Below are positions 48,381 through 61,093 of a DNA stretch of 64,000 bases, piece by piece. The DNA is taken from NCBI GenBank assembly GCA_034509735.1, contig JACGWO010000003.1, forward strand, positions 6,510,001 to 6,574,000. The letters are read 5' to 3'. Position 1 is the first letter of the stretch. Each line of letters begins with the position of its first letter. The notes beneath the pieces are model-generated. The model was given only the letters and a program-made list of their open reading frames with translations, was not told where the DNA came from and did not search any database. This DNA comes from Sesamum alatum. Lineage: Eukaryota; Streptophyta; Magnoliopsida; Lamiales; Pedaliaceae. Both the position numbers and the translations under genes were made by a program.

Positions 48381-51300
48381 ATGTCTAAGAACCCATTAAC
48401 CATGATTCTTGAGACTAACAAATTCAACGGAACGAACTACTCGGACTGGCCGAGAAACCTGAGGATTGTCCTCGGTTTCGAGAACCAAGGCTACGTCTTG
48501 GACGAGCCGCCACCGAGCGACTTACCGGAGGGGTCCACGCCTGAAGAACGTTTGACGTTCGAGAAATGGCATGAGGACAACCGGAAAGTACGTAGTATCA
48601 TACTGGCTTCGATGTCTAAAGACATCCAGAAGCAGTATGAGAGGCTGGACAACGTCTCCGCCATAATGCTCCGCATGAACGAGGTTTATGCGGTTCCAGA
48701 TAGGCATATTAGATATGCCGCCACAAAAGGATTCTTTGGCACCAAGCTTGCTGAAGGAGCGTCTGTACAGAGTCATGGGGTCAAGATGCTCTCCCTAGTG
48801 GAGAAACTCGAGGACCTTAAAGCTGGGCTTAACAATGACACGTACATTGACGTGATCCTCCAGTCGCTTCATCCATCCTATGACCCGTTTGTTGTAAACT
48901 ACAACATGAACGGACTTGAGAAGTCTATTCATGAGTTGATCAACATGCTGGTCCAATACGAGGCAACGACCCACAAGTCGGCGCCGGCGGTATTGATAGG
49001 AGAGGCTTCGACCTCCAAGGCGAATGGCAAGAGGGCCGGACGCTGGAAGAGGAAGAAGGGCAAAGGGAAGACGGTTGTGGCCCCTGCTCACGCTCTGGGT
49101 GTTCCTGTTGCTCCGGTTGGACCGATCAAAGGGAAAGGGAAGGCCGGTGGTTCTCAGCGGTCCAAGGCAAATGATGTCTGCATGCATTGCCAAGGGAAAG
49201 GGCATTGGAAGAGGGAGTGCCCACAACTCCTCTCCAACCCAGGTGTGTTTGTGGTTGAAGTTAATATGATTACTAATTCTGCTTCATGGGTATTGGATAC
49301 CGGGTGTGGTGCTCACATCTGCAGTGATCTGCAGGCACTGCAAAGAAGTAGAAGGCTAACCAAGGATGAGATGATCCTGAGGCTAGGCGATGGCAAGGCC
49401 GTTGCTGCGGAGGCCGTAGGATCACTAGAGTTAGCCATTAGTAGTCATGTTAGGATTGTACTGAACGACTGTTTCAATGTACCTAGCATGATTAAAAACA
49501 TTGTTTCCATCCCGGTCCTTGATAAGGAGGGATATGAATTTACCATCAATAAAAACGGTTTTTTCATTATCAAAGATGGTATTTCTCATTTGCTTGGTAC
49601 ATTGGTCAACGGTCTGTACATACTTCAACAGTCTAATTGGATTATGACTGCAGAACACAAACGAAAACGTGATGATCATAATAACGCACAGATATGGCAT
49701 GCGAGGTTAGGTCATATCTCTAAAGATAGGATAAGAAGGTTGGTGGACTCAAAGAGTCTAGAAATAGACGATTTGGACAACCTACCGACCTGCGAATCCT
49801 GTCTAAAGGGAAAGATGACCAAGAAACTCTTTGTTGGACAAAGTACGCTAGCTAGTGGTCTGTTGGATTTGATCCATACAGATGTCTGTGGTCCACTAAA
49901 TACTCAGGCTAGAGGTGGGTACTCGTACTTCATAACCTTTACCGATGATCACTCACGGTATGGTTATGTTTACCTGATGAGGTACAAGTCTGAAGCCTTT
50001 GGAAGGTTTAACAAATACAGACTTGAAGTAGAGAACCAAACCGGTCGAAAGATCAAAGCCCTTCGGTCGGACCGAGGTGGAGAGTATTTGAGTGGTGAGT
50101 TTACTGATTATCTAAAACAGAATGGGATTCTCTCTCAGTGGGCCCCTCCTGGAACACCGCAGCTTAATGGTGTGTCTGAAAGGAGGAATCGGACCCTGTT
50201 GGACATGGTCCGATCCATGATGAGTTTTACCGAACTCCCCCTTTCCTTCTGGGGATACGCTCTTGAGACGGCGGCCAAAGTTTTGAACTTGGCGCCATCT
50301 AAAAGGGTATCCCAGACGCCATATGAGATATGGCATGGCAAGCCTGCCTCCTACAAATACCTGAAAGTGTGGGGTTGCCCCGCATATGTCAAGAGATTAG
50401 TGGGAGATAAACTGGACTCGAGGTCTAGTTTATGCAGGTTCATCGGCTATCCGAAAGAAACTGCGGGGTATTATTTCTATGATCCCTCCGACCAAAAGGT
50501 TTTTGTCTCACGAAACGCAGTGTTCTTGGAAAAAGATTTTCCATCGGATAGTCGACGCGATGAGGTACTCCTTGAGGAATCAAGTGAGGCACCCCATGAG
50601 GCGGCAGTGACATCTGAGCCAGTGGTTCCCACTGATATTGTTCCAGTTCTCCGTAGGTCGGCCAGAGTATCCCATGCACCTGATAGGTATGGATTTATGG
50701 GTCTGACTGGTCAGTTGGATAATGATCCAAAGACGTACGGAGAAGCGATGTCGGACATCGATTTGGACAAGTGGCTTGAGGCCATGAAATCCGAGATGGA
50801 CTCGATGGGTACAAACAAGGTTTGGACCCTAGCAGATCCACCAAAAGGGGTTAAACCCGAAGCTGGAACATACGTTTTGATGAAGTCATACGGGGATATG
50901 ATTTCATCAAGAACGAGTCCGATCCTTGTGTATACAAGAAGATCAGTGGGAGCTCAGTTGCGTTTCTGGTGCTTTAGGTGGATGACATCTTGCTCATTGG
51001 GAATGATGCTAAGATGTTGGGTACCACTAAAGCTTGGCTGTCAATGCAATTCTCCATGAAGAATATGGGCGAGGCATCCTACATCCTTGGCATCAAGATC
51101 TACAGGGATAGATCTAGAAGGATGTTAGGAATGGCCCAGTCCTCGTACATTAGAAAGTTTTGAAGAGATTCAAGATGGAGAACTCAAAACGAGGATTCCT
51201 TCCTATGAGGCATGGAATTAAGATATCCAAGAAGCAGTCTCCTAAGACTGATGAGGAGCTTAAAAGGATGTTGGACATCCCCCATGCTTCAGCCGTAGGC

Positions 51301-51926
51301 AGCATACAGTATGTTGTTCAGTGCAGTAGACCTGATGTGGCTTTCGCTTTGAGCGTAACTAGCCGATATCACTGGAGTGCAGTCAAGACTATCCAAAAGT
51401 ACCTGAAAAGGACTAAGGACATGTTCTTGATCTACGGCGGTGGAGGGTTGATACTGGAAGGCTATAGCGACGCTAGCTTCCAGTCGAATGACGATGATGC
51501 CAAGTCTCAGTATGGTTTTGTATTTAGACTAAAGGGTGGCGTGGTTACTTGGAAGAGTTCCAAATAGGCTACCACGACGGACTCCACCATAGAGTTTTGA
51601 GTACATAGCGGCTTTGGAAGCTGCTAAGGAGTGGTTTGGTTGATGAGCTACATCCAAGGGTCGGATGTAGTACCTAGCATTGCTAAGCCTGTAATTATCT
51701 TTCATGTTAACAACGGGGTGATAGCGCTAGCAAAGGAACCAAGATCTCATCACGATCCAAGCATATTCTTAGACGCTACCATCTACTTAGAGAGATGGAT
51801 AGCAGGACTGACGTTCGGTTGGACCGAGTCAGCTCCGCAGAAAACATAGCAGATCCACTTGCTAAGCCCATGTCGCAAGTTGCCCATACTCACCATCTGA
51901 ATAAGAGGTTCGAGGTCAATGGGTGA
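48381..51926 (+). pseudogene. Copia gag-pol of element 2, RT-deleted
   Basis: From ATG 48381 the frame stays open for 892 codons to 51059. In order it covers UBN2-type gag, zinc knuckle (C-x2-C-x4-H-x4-C), DTG protease, H-H-C-C finger, and a complete integrase with the first Asp in LIHTDVCG, the second in RSDRGG and the Glu in NGVSERR. At about 50860 the GVKP codons are joined to the SWN..FDEV part of RT out of frame, removing about 110-130 RT residues, so the last 60 or so codons are nonsense. The VDD box lies in another frame at about 50979, where the tyrosine codon of YVDD has become TAG. A one-base loss near 51156 and a stop at 51567 break the RNase H end. Gag, protease and integrase could still be made. 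Confidence 0.93.
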
Positions 51927-51939
51927 TTGGCTTTAGGTC

Positions 51940-51950
51940 AAGTGGGAGAT
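51940..51950 (+). promoter_or_regulatory. Polypurine tract of element 2
   Basis: AAGTGGGAGAT directly before the 3' LTR. Confidence 0.87.
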
Positions 51951-54178
51951 TGTTGGAATAGGTGACCAGAAAGCCAATAGGTTTGGCGATTTGTAACCTA
52001 TTATACAACTCGATGTAATTGTAATATTATTATGTGATGAATAAAGTGAGTGTTCGTCACTATTGGTACCTACTTTGTTGTGCTCACTTTACATTTGTTA
52101 AAATGGTGTTTAACTTATATCGCGACAAAGCCCACAGACCATGGATAACAACTCGTGCAGTTGGGCCACGCATTGGATGGTGGTCATGAAACCAACTGAT
52201 TAAGAGTTGGGCCTGAAACGTTCCAAGTCGAGGACCTCGAGACAGGGCATCGAGAGTCCTATTGAGACTTGCGTCAAGAGTCGTGTTCATTGGATGAGTG
52301 CCGTGTTTCATCGGCGACAGGCGTGGGACGCCTACACGATCTTGATGGGTTGGTCGACTGGGGTCAAGCCGACTGGACTGACTCGCGGGGATCATCATAT
52401 GGAAGCCTTGGAGGCTTGGTCGGTATGATTGATTTTTCCCGGTTCCGATAGTACGGGAGTAATCCTCAGACTTGAGGGATCATGGCAGTCGCGTGCACAG
52501 GACGGCTGTATCTTGGATCTGGCGAGAGGTAATCATTCTGTAAGATGATTATCATAAGCCTTGTCCAGTGCAGTCAGAATGTGTAGCGAGGACGGTGGAT
52601 TCCAAGAAGAGGATTCGTCCCCTGTCAGTATGTGACAGAGGTATCTCCTATGCACTCGGAGACACGTTCATGCTGTTTGAAGCTGTGGCCACAGTGGTTG
52701 GTCGAACAGGGAATGGTTTCCTGTGTCGACACAATGAAGCATACGTGGTCTCGAGTATTAAGCATAGATGCCTAGTCAAGGATGGGAACCGACGCCTAAT
52801 TCCATACCCTAGACTAAGGCCGGGAGACGGTAGACGGAAGGATCGTACCCGTACTGAATCGGCGCCTAAATGTTCACGCTAATTCACCTAGTCTCTAGTG
52901 CCATGGACCGTTGCTAGACGGCCACCTATGGTAACGGGCCCTTGTGGGACACGGGCCCAAGTCTAGCTGAGGGTGAACCTAAAGGGTCACACACAAATCA
53001 CCGAGGAGGTTGAGAGATCGACTTGGAGTCAATCTCGAAGGATAAAATAAGTAATTGGATTACTTAAGGGAAAGTCCATTGGATGGACAGGCCGATATTG
53101 TATCGGGCTTTCATTTAATCGGTAAATTGGATTTTCGATTAAATATGGAAAGTTGAGATGTTGAGACATTGGATCTTTTAATTGGATTAAAAGATCAACG
53201 GGAATAATTTAAGTGGACATTAAATTGGATTTAATATTGGGTTCGTCGTAATTGGATTACGATAAAACCCGGTCCGTTAAATTATACCCGAGAGGAGAAA
53301 TAATTCCTAATTTGGAATAGGAAGAAGTTGGACTTCTTCCCTTAATTAAACATGGCCGACACGCTCCCTTGGAGGAAGCAAAATCAGCCATGTTTCATGC
53401 TAGGTGGTATGTTGACTTATCTCTTTTGGAAAGAGACAAATCAACTCCAATCAAGCTCTTCCCTTTTGGTATGATTTGATCATACCATAAATTTTGGTAG
53501 GCTTGATTGAAGAATTGATGGTGATTGATTGGAATGAATCTAGATATCTTTGGATGAACCTAGACACATTCCAATAATCACATTAATTATGTATATATAT
53601 TAGAATATACAACACCTAGCATAAGTGATTCATTATTCATCTTTTTCTAGGAAAAAGAGAGGACAAAAATCCTCTCCTCTGTCTCAAAATTTCGTGCTCC
53701 CTCCCTCTCTTACACTTGTGTTCTTCACTTGATTTTGAATCAAGAAGAAGAACAAAGTAAGTTTAAGAGGACACTAATTCATAGTGTTCTTCTCTTAAAC
53801 CGATTCCTTCCTAAACCCGTTCTTTTCTAGCAAGAAGAACGTGTGTTTCTTCCGGTGTGGTGTGGATCACCTTTGGAGAATCCATACGTTTGGATTTCGT
53901 GAGCATTCCGGAGAAGGAACAACGCTAGTAGCCGGGAGCATACGCTAAACAATCAAAGGTAACGGTTTATTACGCTTTGATTGATTTCATTTGTATATCT
54001 ATGCCCTATGTGTTTAAATATATGTTTTAATATTTACACATCCTATATCAAACGCCCGGTTGAGCACCCAAGGGTACACCCCTTGGGATTCGCGTATTTT
54101 GAATTTGATTTAAATTTACGCAATTTCTCGCTTTTCTCACTTCCGCTCGCGCTCCCTGGCGGATCCGCTTGTCCTTCA
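51951..54178 (+). repeat. 3' LTR of copia element 2
   Basis: 2228 bp, ending CCTTCA at 54178 and followed by GTTTT. Confidence 0.94.
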
Positions 54179-55500
54179 GTTTTTCCCTAGGTACTGCCCT
54201 TGCTATGATGTTAGGAAGGGAGTTACATTGTGCTAAGCTGAGATGACTATTAGTTGTGTCGTGTTGGTTTCCTTTAAGAAATCTTGCCTACACAAGTTTC
54301 TCGAACCCGCCTTATTTTTATAAAAGGGAAGAGATTAAATGCATAAATCTAGGGTTGGTCTGGCAGCAAGGAGTGGAGATAGCCTCTTATCCACTTTGTG
54401 ATTCATCGTTGGAGCACAGTTGATAGGAAGAGTCCCGGAAATAACAAGTTCTTCATAAGTAAGTTTTAAGCGAGGGCAGTTACCTCTACGTTTCTTGTGT
54501 GTAATATGAGACATATTAACAGGATATTGATGCCTTTGTTGCTGCCTGTGTTTAGAGAGAAAAGATCTTTTAGTTTTTCTATTGCCTTTACTCATTGTTT
54601 CTTTGTTCTTATTTGAAGGTTTTCTCTTGCTTTGTCTTTCATCCCAGTTTCCTTTTCTCATGTTTTTTAATATATCTCCTCTTTCTAAGAGTATAGATGA
54701 GAATTCCTTGGCGGACATGATGTAGTGTAGGTCTATCTTTTTATAAGGAGGGGTGACCCGCCTGATACTCTAGTCCTATCAGACTCCACTTCCCGACATG
54801 AGGAAGAGGAGAGTGAAGGTGAGGAGGAGAAGAAAAAAGGAGGAGAAAAAGAGAATGACATATGAGGATAAGCTGGCCTCCTAGGGGGTAAAGGTGTACA
54901 GAGTGTAATGTTCCAAGTTTTATGAGCAGGTTGAGATGAATACTAGTGAGGGGCTTGAGATCCCCATTAATTTCAGGATCAGGATCTCTACAGATCATTC
55001 TCATAACCCCCTGAAGGTTTCTTCTACTTCTACATGGCCTAACTGAAGGTCAGGTTGCGATTACATGTGCCTGATTGTCATTCCAAATGGTCACTCTTTT
55101 TAATGCTCCTCTAGATCATCTCACCATAAAATCCATGAGTATGATAGCCGATTTTACCCTGTATCATCCTTCTAGGGGAAGACCCCACTACTGTCCAGTT
55201 TGATCCTTTTTTCCACCTTAAGCACCGGTCCTGGCTCATTTTACTTTACCTCGTGAGGGGACACTTGGTTCACTAAGAGCCACTCCTCTCTAAAGGACTA
55301 AAAGAGAGAATAATTTTTCGTCTCTTCCCTTGAGCCCTGGAAATGCCCTACTGTTTGGATTGTCAATCCTCCTGGGTATTCAAGATATTCCACTCGTACT
55401 CATCATGCTGCCTATCAATCTCTCCTGATCGTCTCAATGAAAGACAGTTCAATGATCATAACCTTTTCACCCTAGTATGTTGTTCCATTTTAGCCTCACT
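54179..55500 (-). pseudogene. Coding-like relic, right part, identity unknown
   Basis: On the minus strand a Lys/Arg/Asn-rich 127-codon frame (54335-54718) follows a TATAAAAAG box near 54740. Upstream (55500 to 55010) one frame reads as plausible protein interrupted by about ten stops, strongest at about 55430-55180. The basic frame could be a nucleic-acid-binding (gag or coat-like) product. An endogenous pararetrovirus or an old retroelement are possibilities; neither is shown. Confidence 0.35.
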
Positions 55501-55700
55501 CCTAAATGGGTAATGCTGAAACAACCCATTGGTATAGCTCTTTCCCTTGCTTACGTTCCTGTTGTTCCGTATTTATTGTAAATGTAATTGTATTGATGTG
55601 TTTATTCTTTACCTTTTGTATGTTTGGCAAATAAAATGTTCAGAAATGTTTTGCAAGAGTAGGCTGCCAAAAGGAAACAAGGTGATGCTTACCCTACTGG

Positions 55701-57609
55701 TGTCTATTAGCATAGGTGATCAGAAATCCAATTAGACTAGCTATTATATAATCTGTATGTACGATCTTTTTCATTGTAATGTTGAATTATATGAATAAAG
55801 TGAATTTCATTATGGCCTTCTTTCATGCTTCACTTACACTATTTAGCATGCATATGACGGACAAAGCCCACAAACAATTTCATAACCAATGAAGTTGAAT
55901 CGTGTATGTGAGCGACTATGAAACCGACTTTGGAGAGTTAGTTTGAAATCTTCCAAGTCGAGAACCTCTGAGATAGAGCATCGAAGGTTCCATAGATACT
56001 TGCACTAAGTAAAACATCCATTTGATAGGTGTCAAGTTTCATTGGCGATAGACGTGTGATGTCTATACATTTTTAGTAGGTGGTTAAACTGACTTGTGAG
56101 AAGTTGTCATATGGATGCATTATCGGTATGACTTTAACTCTCCAATTACGATGGTACAGGATTTAGTCCAATGACTTGAGGAGACACAATAGTCTCATGC
56201 GTGAGGCGACTGTATCTAGGTTTTGATAAACATGGTTGTCTTAACATGGTCATAATAAGACATGTCCTGGTGCAGTTGACACACAAAAGAGGCTAGAGAG
56301 TTCCAAGATAGAATCCATCACCTATCATGAAATGATAGTGATTTCATATATGCTCTGACGTGTGTTCCTCTTTGGAAAGATTGTGGCCACAACAGACAAT
56401 CAAATAGGAAAATGGGTTTCCTATGTTGATCAAGGAAAAAACACAATTAGAGTTTTATACATATATGTTTTTGTCAAAAATGGGAGCCAATTAATAATTC
56501 CACGCCCTAAACTAAGATTGAAAAATTGCGATGGAAGGACAGTACCTGTATGGTACTCGCGAGCTTATGGTTCACACGACATTCACTTATTCTCTAGTTG
56601 CATAGACTGTTGCTAGATGGCCACCCATGATAACAGGTATTCTTGAATTAAAGGGTTGATCAGGAGTGGTTAATTAATCATATTTAATTAACCTAGATCA
56701 AATTAGTTTCCAAATTAAATTGTGTTGTTGACACAAGCCCAAGTCTATCTCCCATATGGTGGAAGCCCAAGATTTACTTAATGGGATTGACTAAATTTGG
56801 GCAAGGCTCAATTAAATAATATGATTATTTTAATTGGTTGGACCATATTAATTAATGAGATTAATTAATTGGAAATGGTTTTAGTTTATTCAATAAGATT
56901 GAATAAATTAAGTTATGCTTCTAAATTAATATTGATTGATTCAACTAACACTTTAAAAGAATGTTTGGCCTTTCAAAATAATTAAATGGTTAATTAATTT
57001 CAAGCTTGATCAATGTTTTAAAGTGTTGATCCTAGAAAAATAAAGTGAGATAAGTCAAACTCCTCCCATTAAGGAAGGAGATGGCTGAAAATTGCAAGGG
57101 CTAGTAACTCTCCTTATGAGTTGTGTGTATCTTGCCTTGTCGGCTAGTAACTCTCCCAACTTCCTCTCTCCCTCTCTCTCGTCCAAACACACACTAGCAC
57201 ATACTTGTGCTTTTCAATCCTTGAACAAATTTCAAGAGGTTGAAACCTTTGCTTGAGTATGTTAATTAATAGTGTTTTCTCAAACTCTCTATTCGGTCAC
57301 AAGTCATTCTAATCACCTCTGTTGAATTCGAAACCTCTAACAAGGAATCAAATAGTCCCTTTTATAGAGGTGGTCTCGATACCAACGCAGAGCATGTCAT
57401 TTTCATGCTTGCGTGAACGGAAGGGGCCTTCCAATTGTTGGAGAAAGGTTGAACGCGTGAAAGGTATATCTCCATTTAATATTCAGTGTTCTTCTTTAAT
57501 TTTAAACGCCGGGGAACATGGGATTCAATCCCGTCATTTAATTGTTTTTAAATTTATTTACCACTTTCTGTTTTGCTACTTGAGTTAGCGGGCACATACC
57601 AATCCTTCA
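55701..57609 (+). repeat. 5' LTR of a diverged copia element (element 3)
   Basis: It starts TGTCTATTAGCATAGGTGAT and ends ...CCTTCA, and is followed by a primer site. It is collinear with the family LTR but heavily diverged, 1909 bp. No product assigned to its frames. Confidence 0.85.
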
Positions 57610-57611
57610 AG

Positions 57612-57623
57612 TTGCATCAGAGC
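57612..57623 (+). promoter_or_regulatory. Degenerate primer-binding site of element 3
   Basis: TTGCATCAGAGC, two mismatches to TGGTATCAGAGC, at the same offset from the LTR end. Confidence 0.8.
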
Positions 57624-58027
57624 CCGATTCAGCACTGATCATGGTCAATTTTATTTGTGCATTACATGATTTTATTTACGTTAAAAGCATGTATTGCATG
57701 AATTATGCATGTTTTATGGCTTTAAAACTCATGTTGAATTAATTTTAGTTTTGAGCATGCTTAAATTGTTTAAATATGATTTAAATAATTTGTGTATACA
57801 TGAGATTCAGTTTTAAAGAGAAACAATAGAAAGACATTCTGACTTCAAGAATCATGTGCAGACGATAGGTGCACGGTTTTTGGCCTGTGTGCAGCGCTGT
57901 AGAGTACAACGTTCGCACAGGCACTCGACAGCGTGCGCACACGACACGACAGGTGGCCTGTGTTTGCAAGGCGGGCCAAGGCCATGTAGGCAAGCTGCAA
58001 GGGTGGCCTGTGCCCGCAGACCGAGTA
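57624..58027 (+). mobile_element. Leader of element 3, with GC-richer tract
   Basis: After about 245 nt of AT-rich leader a GC-richer block (57868-58027, GTGCGCACACG, GGCCTGTG repeats) occupies the same position as the GC tract of elements 1 and 2. At about 58028 it joins LTR-like sequence directly, so the whole coding region is deleted. Confidence 0.7.
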
Positions 58028-59850
58028 GGATATGTCCTATGCACTTTAATATTTTTTGATTGACAAATCCTTGGCCAAGGTGACAAGGTCACTAGGCATA
58101 GGATTTCCTACGTTGACCATATTAATGAAAAAATCGAATAAAGTGATGCATAGTTATTAAGTCAACTAGGTTTTGACTAAACATTTATGTCGTGGACCTT
58201 ACTTGCAAGGCACTCGTTGTCTAAAAGTTCACAACCGTCACCTAGAAATAGGTTTCCATGATGTGTTGCTAGAAACCAACCATGATTAACGGGTTCTTTG
58301 AATTAATATTTAATTCCAAAAAAATTTAATTGATATGACTAATTGAGTTTGACAAGTTACAATGATTGTGAATCCATGACTATCACTAGGATGAACCTAA
58401 GGGGTCACACACTTGATTGTAGAAGCTCTTCTTCTAGATCTTAATTAATTCAATGATTGAATTAATTCTTGAGTTAATTAGATTAGTTCAAGTCAACAAA
58501 CAATTTAATTCAAAGGTTTAATCAAATGGTGTAGAAAATAATTAACTGAAGTAGTTAACTAATCTTGAGCTTAATTAATTTAATGAGAATTAAATTAATT
58601 GTGTAAAGATATTTAATTCAATTAAATTGGTACGAGTCTAACTTGATTGGACAAGGGAAAAATAAATTGATATGATCAATTAAATTGATCCTTAATTATT
58701 TTTTTGTGAGAGATAAAACATTAGTCGATTGAATTTGAAATTTCGTGGAAGACTTAAATTGAATTATTTTTTGGGTGAATCACAATTACCTCCTATGAGG
58801 TTTAGCATAATTACGAATACCTCCTCGTTATTTCAAAAATTATAAATATCCCCTAAGGTTTGTAATTTTTAACCAAGGGCCTAAATGGTCCCTTTTGCCC
58901 TTGAGTTTTCTTTTCTTAAAATGGTAGAAAAATCAGTCGAGGAAAATTACATTATTGCTCCTCTGTGTTAAAAACATAAAAAAAACCTCTCCCTGCACAT
59001 TTTTGTCCAAAAAAATTTAGAAAATTTTGAAAAGTAATTCAATTTGTATAAGGGCATTTTGGTCAGTTCACCCATAAAAATGGATGAAAATGGGTTATTT
59101 GTTAGACGGTTGCAAACCTCAGGGGGGTATTTATAATTTTTGAAACAACGAGGGGGTATCCATAATTATACTAAACCTTAGGGGGGATCATTGTAATTCA
59201 CCCTTATTTTTTTTATGGACCAATCCCTAAATAAATTCTTGCAGGACAAGAACTTATTTTGCAATTAAATAATTCAAGAGAAAAAGATAAAGAATCCATT
59301 GTGGGGGAAAATTAATGCTTGATGGTTAAGCAGAGGAGTTTGAATTAGAGTATTAATCAAACTCTACCACACAATTAAACTCTTCTAGATGAAAGACTCG
59401 ATCGTTATAAATAAGGATGGATGTGGTCGGCCATATCAAGGCTTTTAGTAGCCAAAATCAACCCCTACCATCTATTTTTAGTCTCTCAAGTTATTCCGAT
59501 GCATAGGGTTTTATATTTTCCACGTACTAGATTTCCGTCTTGTTTAATTAATAGAATTGAAGACAGTATTCTACACCAAATATAGATGTATACAATTAGA
59601 TTGTGTTAGGTACCCTCTATGAGAGCTTTCAGAGTTTCCACTAGCATGAATTCAAACATCAGTGGGCATCCAAAGTGTGGATACTGTTCAAGGAGCAATG
59701 CTTGGCGCTTTGCGACTCTAAGACAGCTACAGTTGTGTGCAGACAATGCTTGCGAGCGTTTCTTTACCATCTACACCAATTGAAGTGCGAAAGGTAAATT
59801 TGATTTTAACCCTTTCGTGCTTATTTTGTGTCTCGTACATGATTCCGTTA
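58028..59850 (+). mobile_element. 3' LTR-like remainder of element 3, with a nested MITE
   Basis: 58028 onward aligns with the LTR middle (CCTATGCAC, GATTTCCTACGTTGACCA, TTTCCATGATGTGTTGCTAG blocks). It is interrupted by the MITE at 58773-59203 and continues to a TATA-like TTATAAATAAGG near 59416. The right end is uncertain. Confidence 0.6.
58773..59203. mobile_element. MITE of the GGGTGAATTACAATGACC family, copy c
   Basis: Ends GGGTGAATCACAATTACCTC and ATCATTGTAATTCACCC. Perfect 9-bp duplication TTATTTTTT at 58764-58772 and 59204-59212, which fits a Mutator-type origin. Non-coding. Confidence 0.88.
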
Positions 59851-60102
59851 AACGATTGAGCATAGGTTTTCTATATAAGTATTTATGCATGTTTATTTAC
59901 AAATTAACTTTTTATAGAATTTCCTTTGCACCTCCCTACCCATATTGAACCCGACAGCTTTACCCCCTAACAAAAAGGTGATTGGATGCAAATAGGTGTA
60001 CAAGATCAAGTACAATTCACATGGGACAATCGAGCATTAAAAGGCGCGCTTGGTGACACTAGGGAATAAACAAGTGGATGTCTAGATTACATCGAGACCT
60101 TT
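59851..60102. other. Spacer
   Basis: No feature recognised between the LTR remnants. Confidence 0.4.
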
Positions 60103-61045
60103 TGTTGGAATAGGTGACTGCCAAGTCAATGAGTTGACTCCTATGATCTATTATAGAGAACAATCTTTTTCAATATAATGTTAATTTAAATGAGAATTTG
60201 TTCTTTGGCCATCATTTGTAATGCGTTTTAAATATATTAATCTTGCATGTGTCATGGAAAAAGCCCTTATATAATAAATCAATGAAGTTGGGTTGCAACA
60301 TTTGATGGCGACAATGATCCAACTTCCGAGGGTTGATTTAAAATGTTCTAAGTCGAGCATCTCAAGAAAGACTAAGTGTTACATTCATTCGATAGAGACT
60401 TGCACCAAGTGTCGCATTCATTCGATGAGTATCGTGTTTCCCGACGACAGGATATGACGTTTATGCACTCTTAGTGGGTGATTGATAAGGGGTTGTCAAG
60501 TTCACTAAACTGACTCGCAGGAGCTATCATATATAAGCCCTTGAGACAAGATTGGTTTGACTTCAACTCCTACACTGCAATAGTGATTTAACTCATCCTT
60601 TGACTTGAGGAGTCACAATAGCCTTGTATATGGAATGGTTGTATCTAGATCTTGGCTGACGTGGCTATGTATATACGTGGTTACTGAAAGCCTTATTTCA
60701 GTGCAGTCAGAAAATGCATGGAAGTTGGTGCATCCAAGAAAGGATCCATCACCTATCATGAGATGATGATCATCTCCTATGTTCTCTATTTTGTGTATTC
60801 TCCAAAGTCCGTGGCCACGATAGTTGATCAAATAGGAAAGGAGTTTCCTATGTTGATCAAGGAGACACACAAGTAGAGTGGACAAATGGCTAACAAATTC
60901 ATGATGGGAACCGATTGTTAATTCCATGGCCTAGACTTTGATTGGGAGATAGCTTGATGGAAGGACTCTATCTCTATAATTCGTGCAACTCACAGGTTCA
61001 TACAGTTTCCACCTATTTTCTAGTGCCATGGACCTGCAATGATCA
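60103..61045 (+). mobile_element. Diverged copia LTR fragment, sense (copy F)
   Basis: It starts at TGTTGGAATAGGTGACTG and follows the LTR order (AAAGCCC, AAGTCGAGCATCTCAAG, AGTGCCATGGACC) to about LTR position 950, then stops. Confidence 0.82.
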
Positions 61046-61093
61046 GTACGGGGCCCAAAAACTCTTTAAACACAGTGAAAAATGATAAATAAT

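Larger units (their letters stand above)
44312..54178 (+). mobile_element. Copia element 2: full-length, older, same RT deletion
   Basis: 9867 bp, same orientation and family as element 1, with two LTRs, primer site 46540-46551, polypurine tract, and the 5-bp duplication GTTTT. By hand count its LTRs differ at about 26 positions plus a few indels (roughly 1.2%), so it inserted about ten times earlier than element 1. It carries the same RT deletion at the same junction. Element-specific changes are the leader inverted duplication and a 21-bp in-frame loss before RNase H. Confidence 0.96.

Noticed and set aside
48491..50336. Minus-strand frames of 60-143 codons across the copia coding region
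   Set aside because: Shadows of the gag-pol reading frame; the protein-coding signature is on the plus strand.
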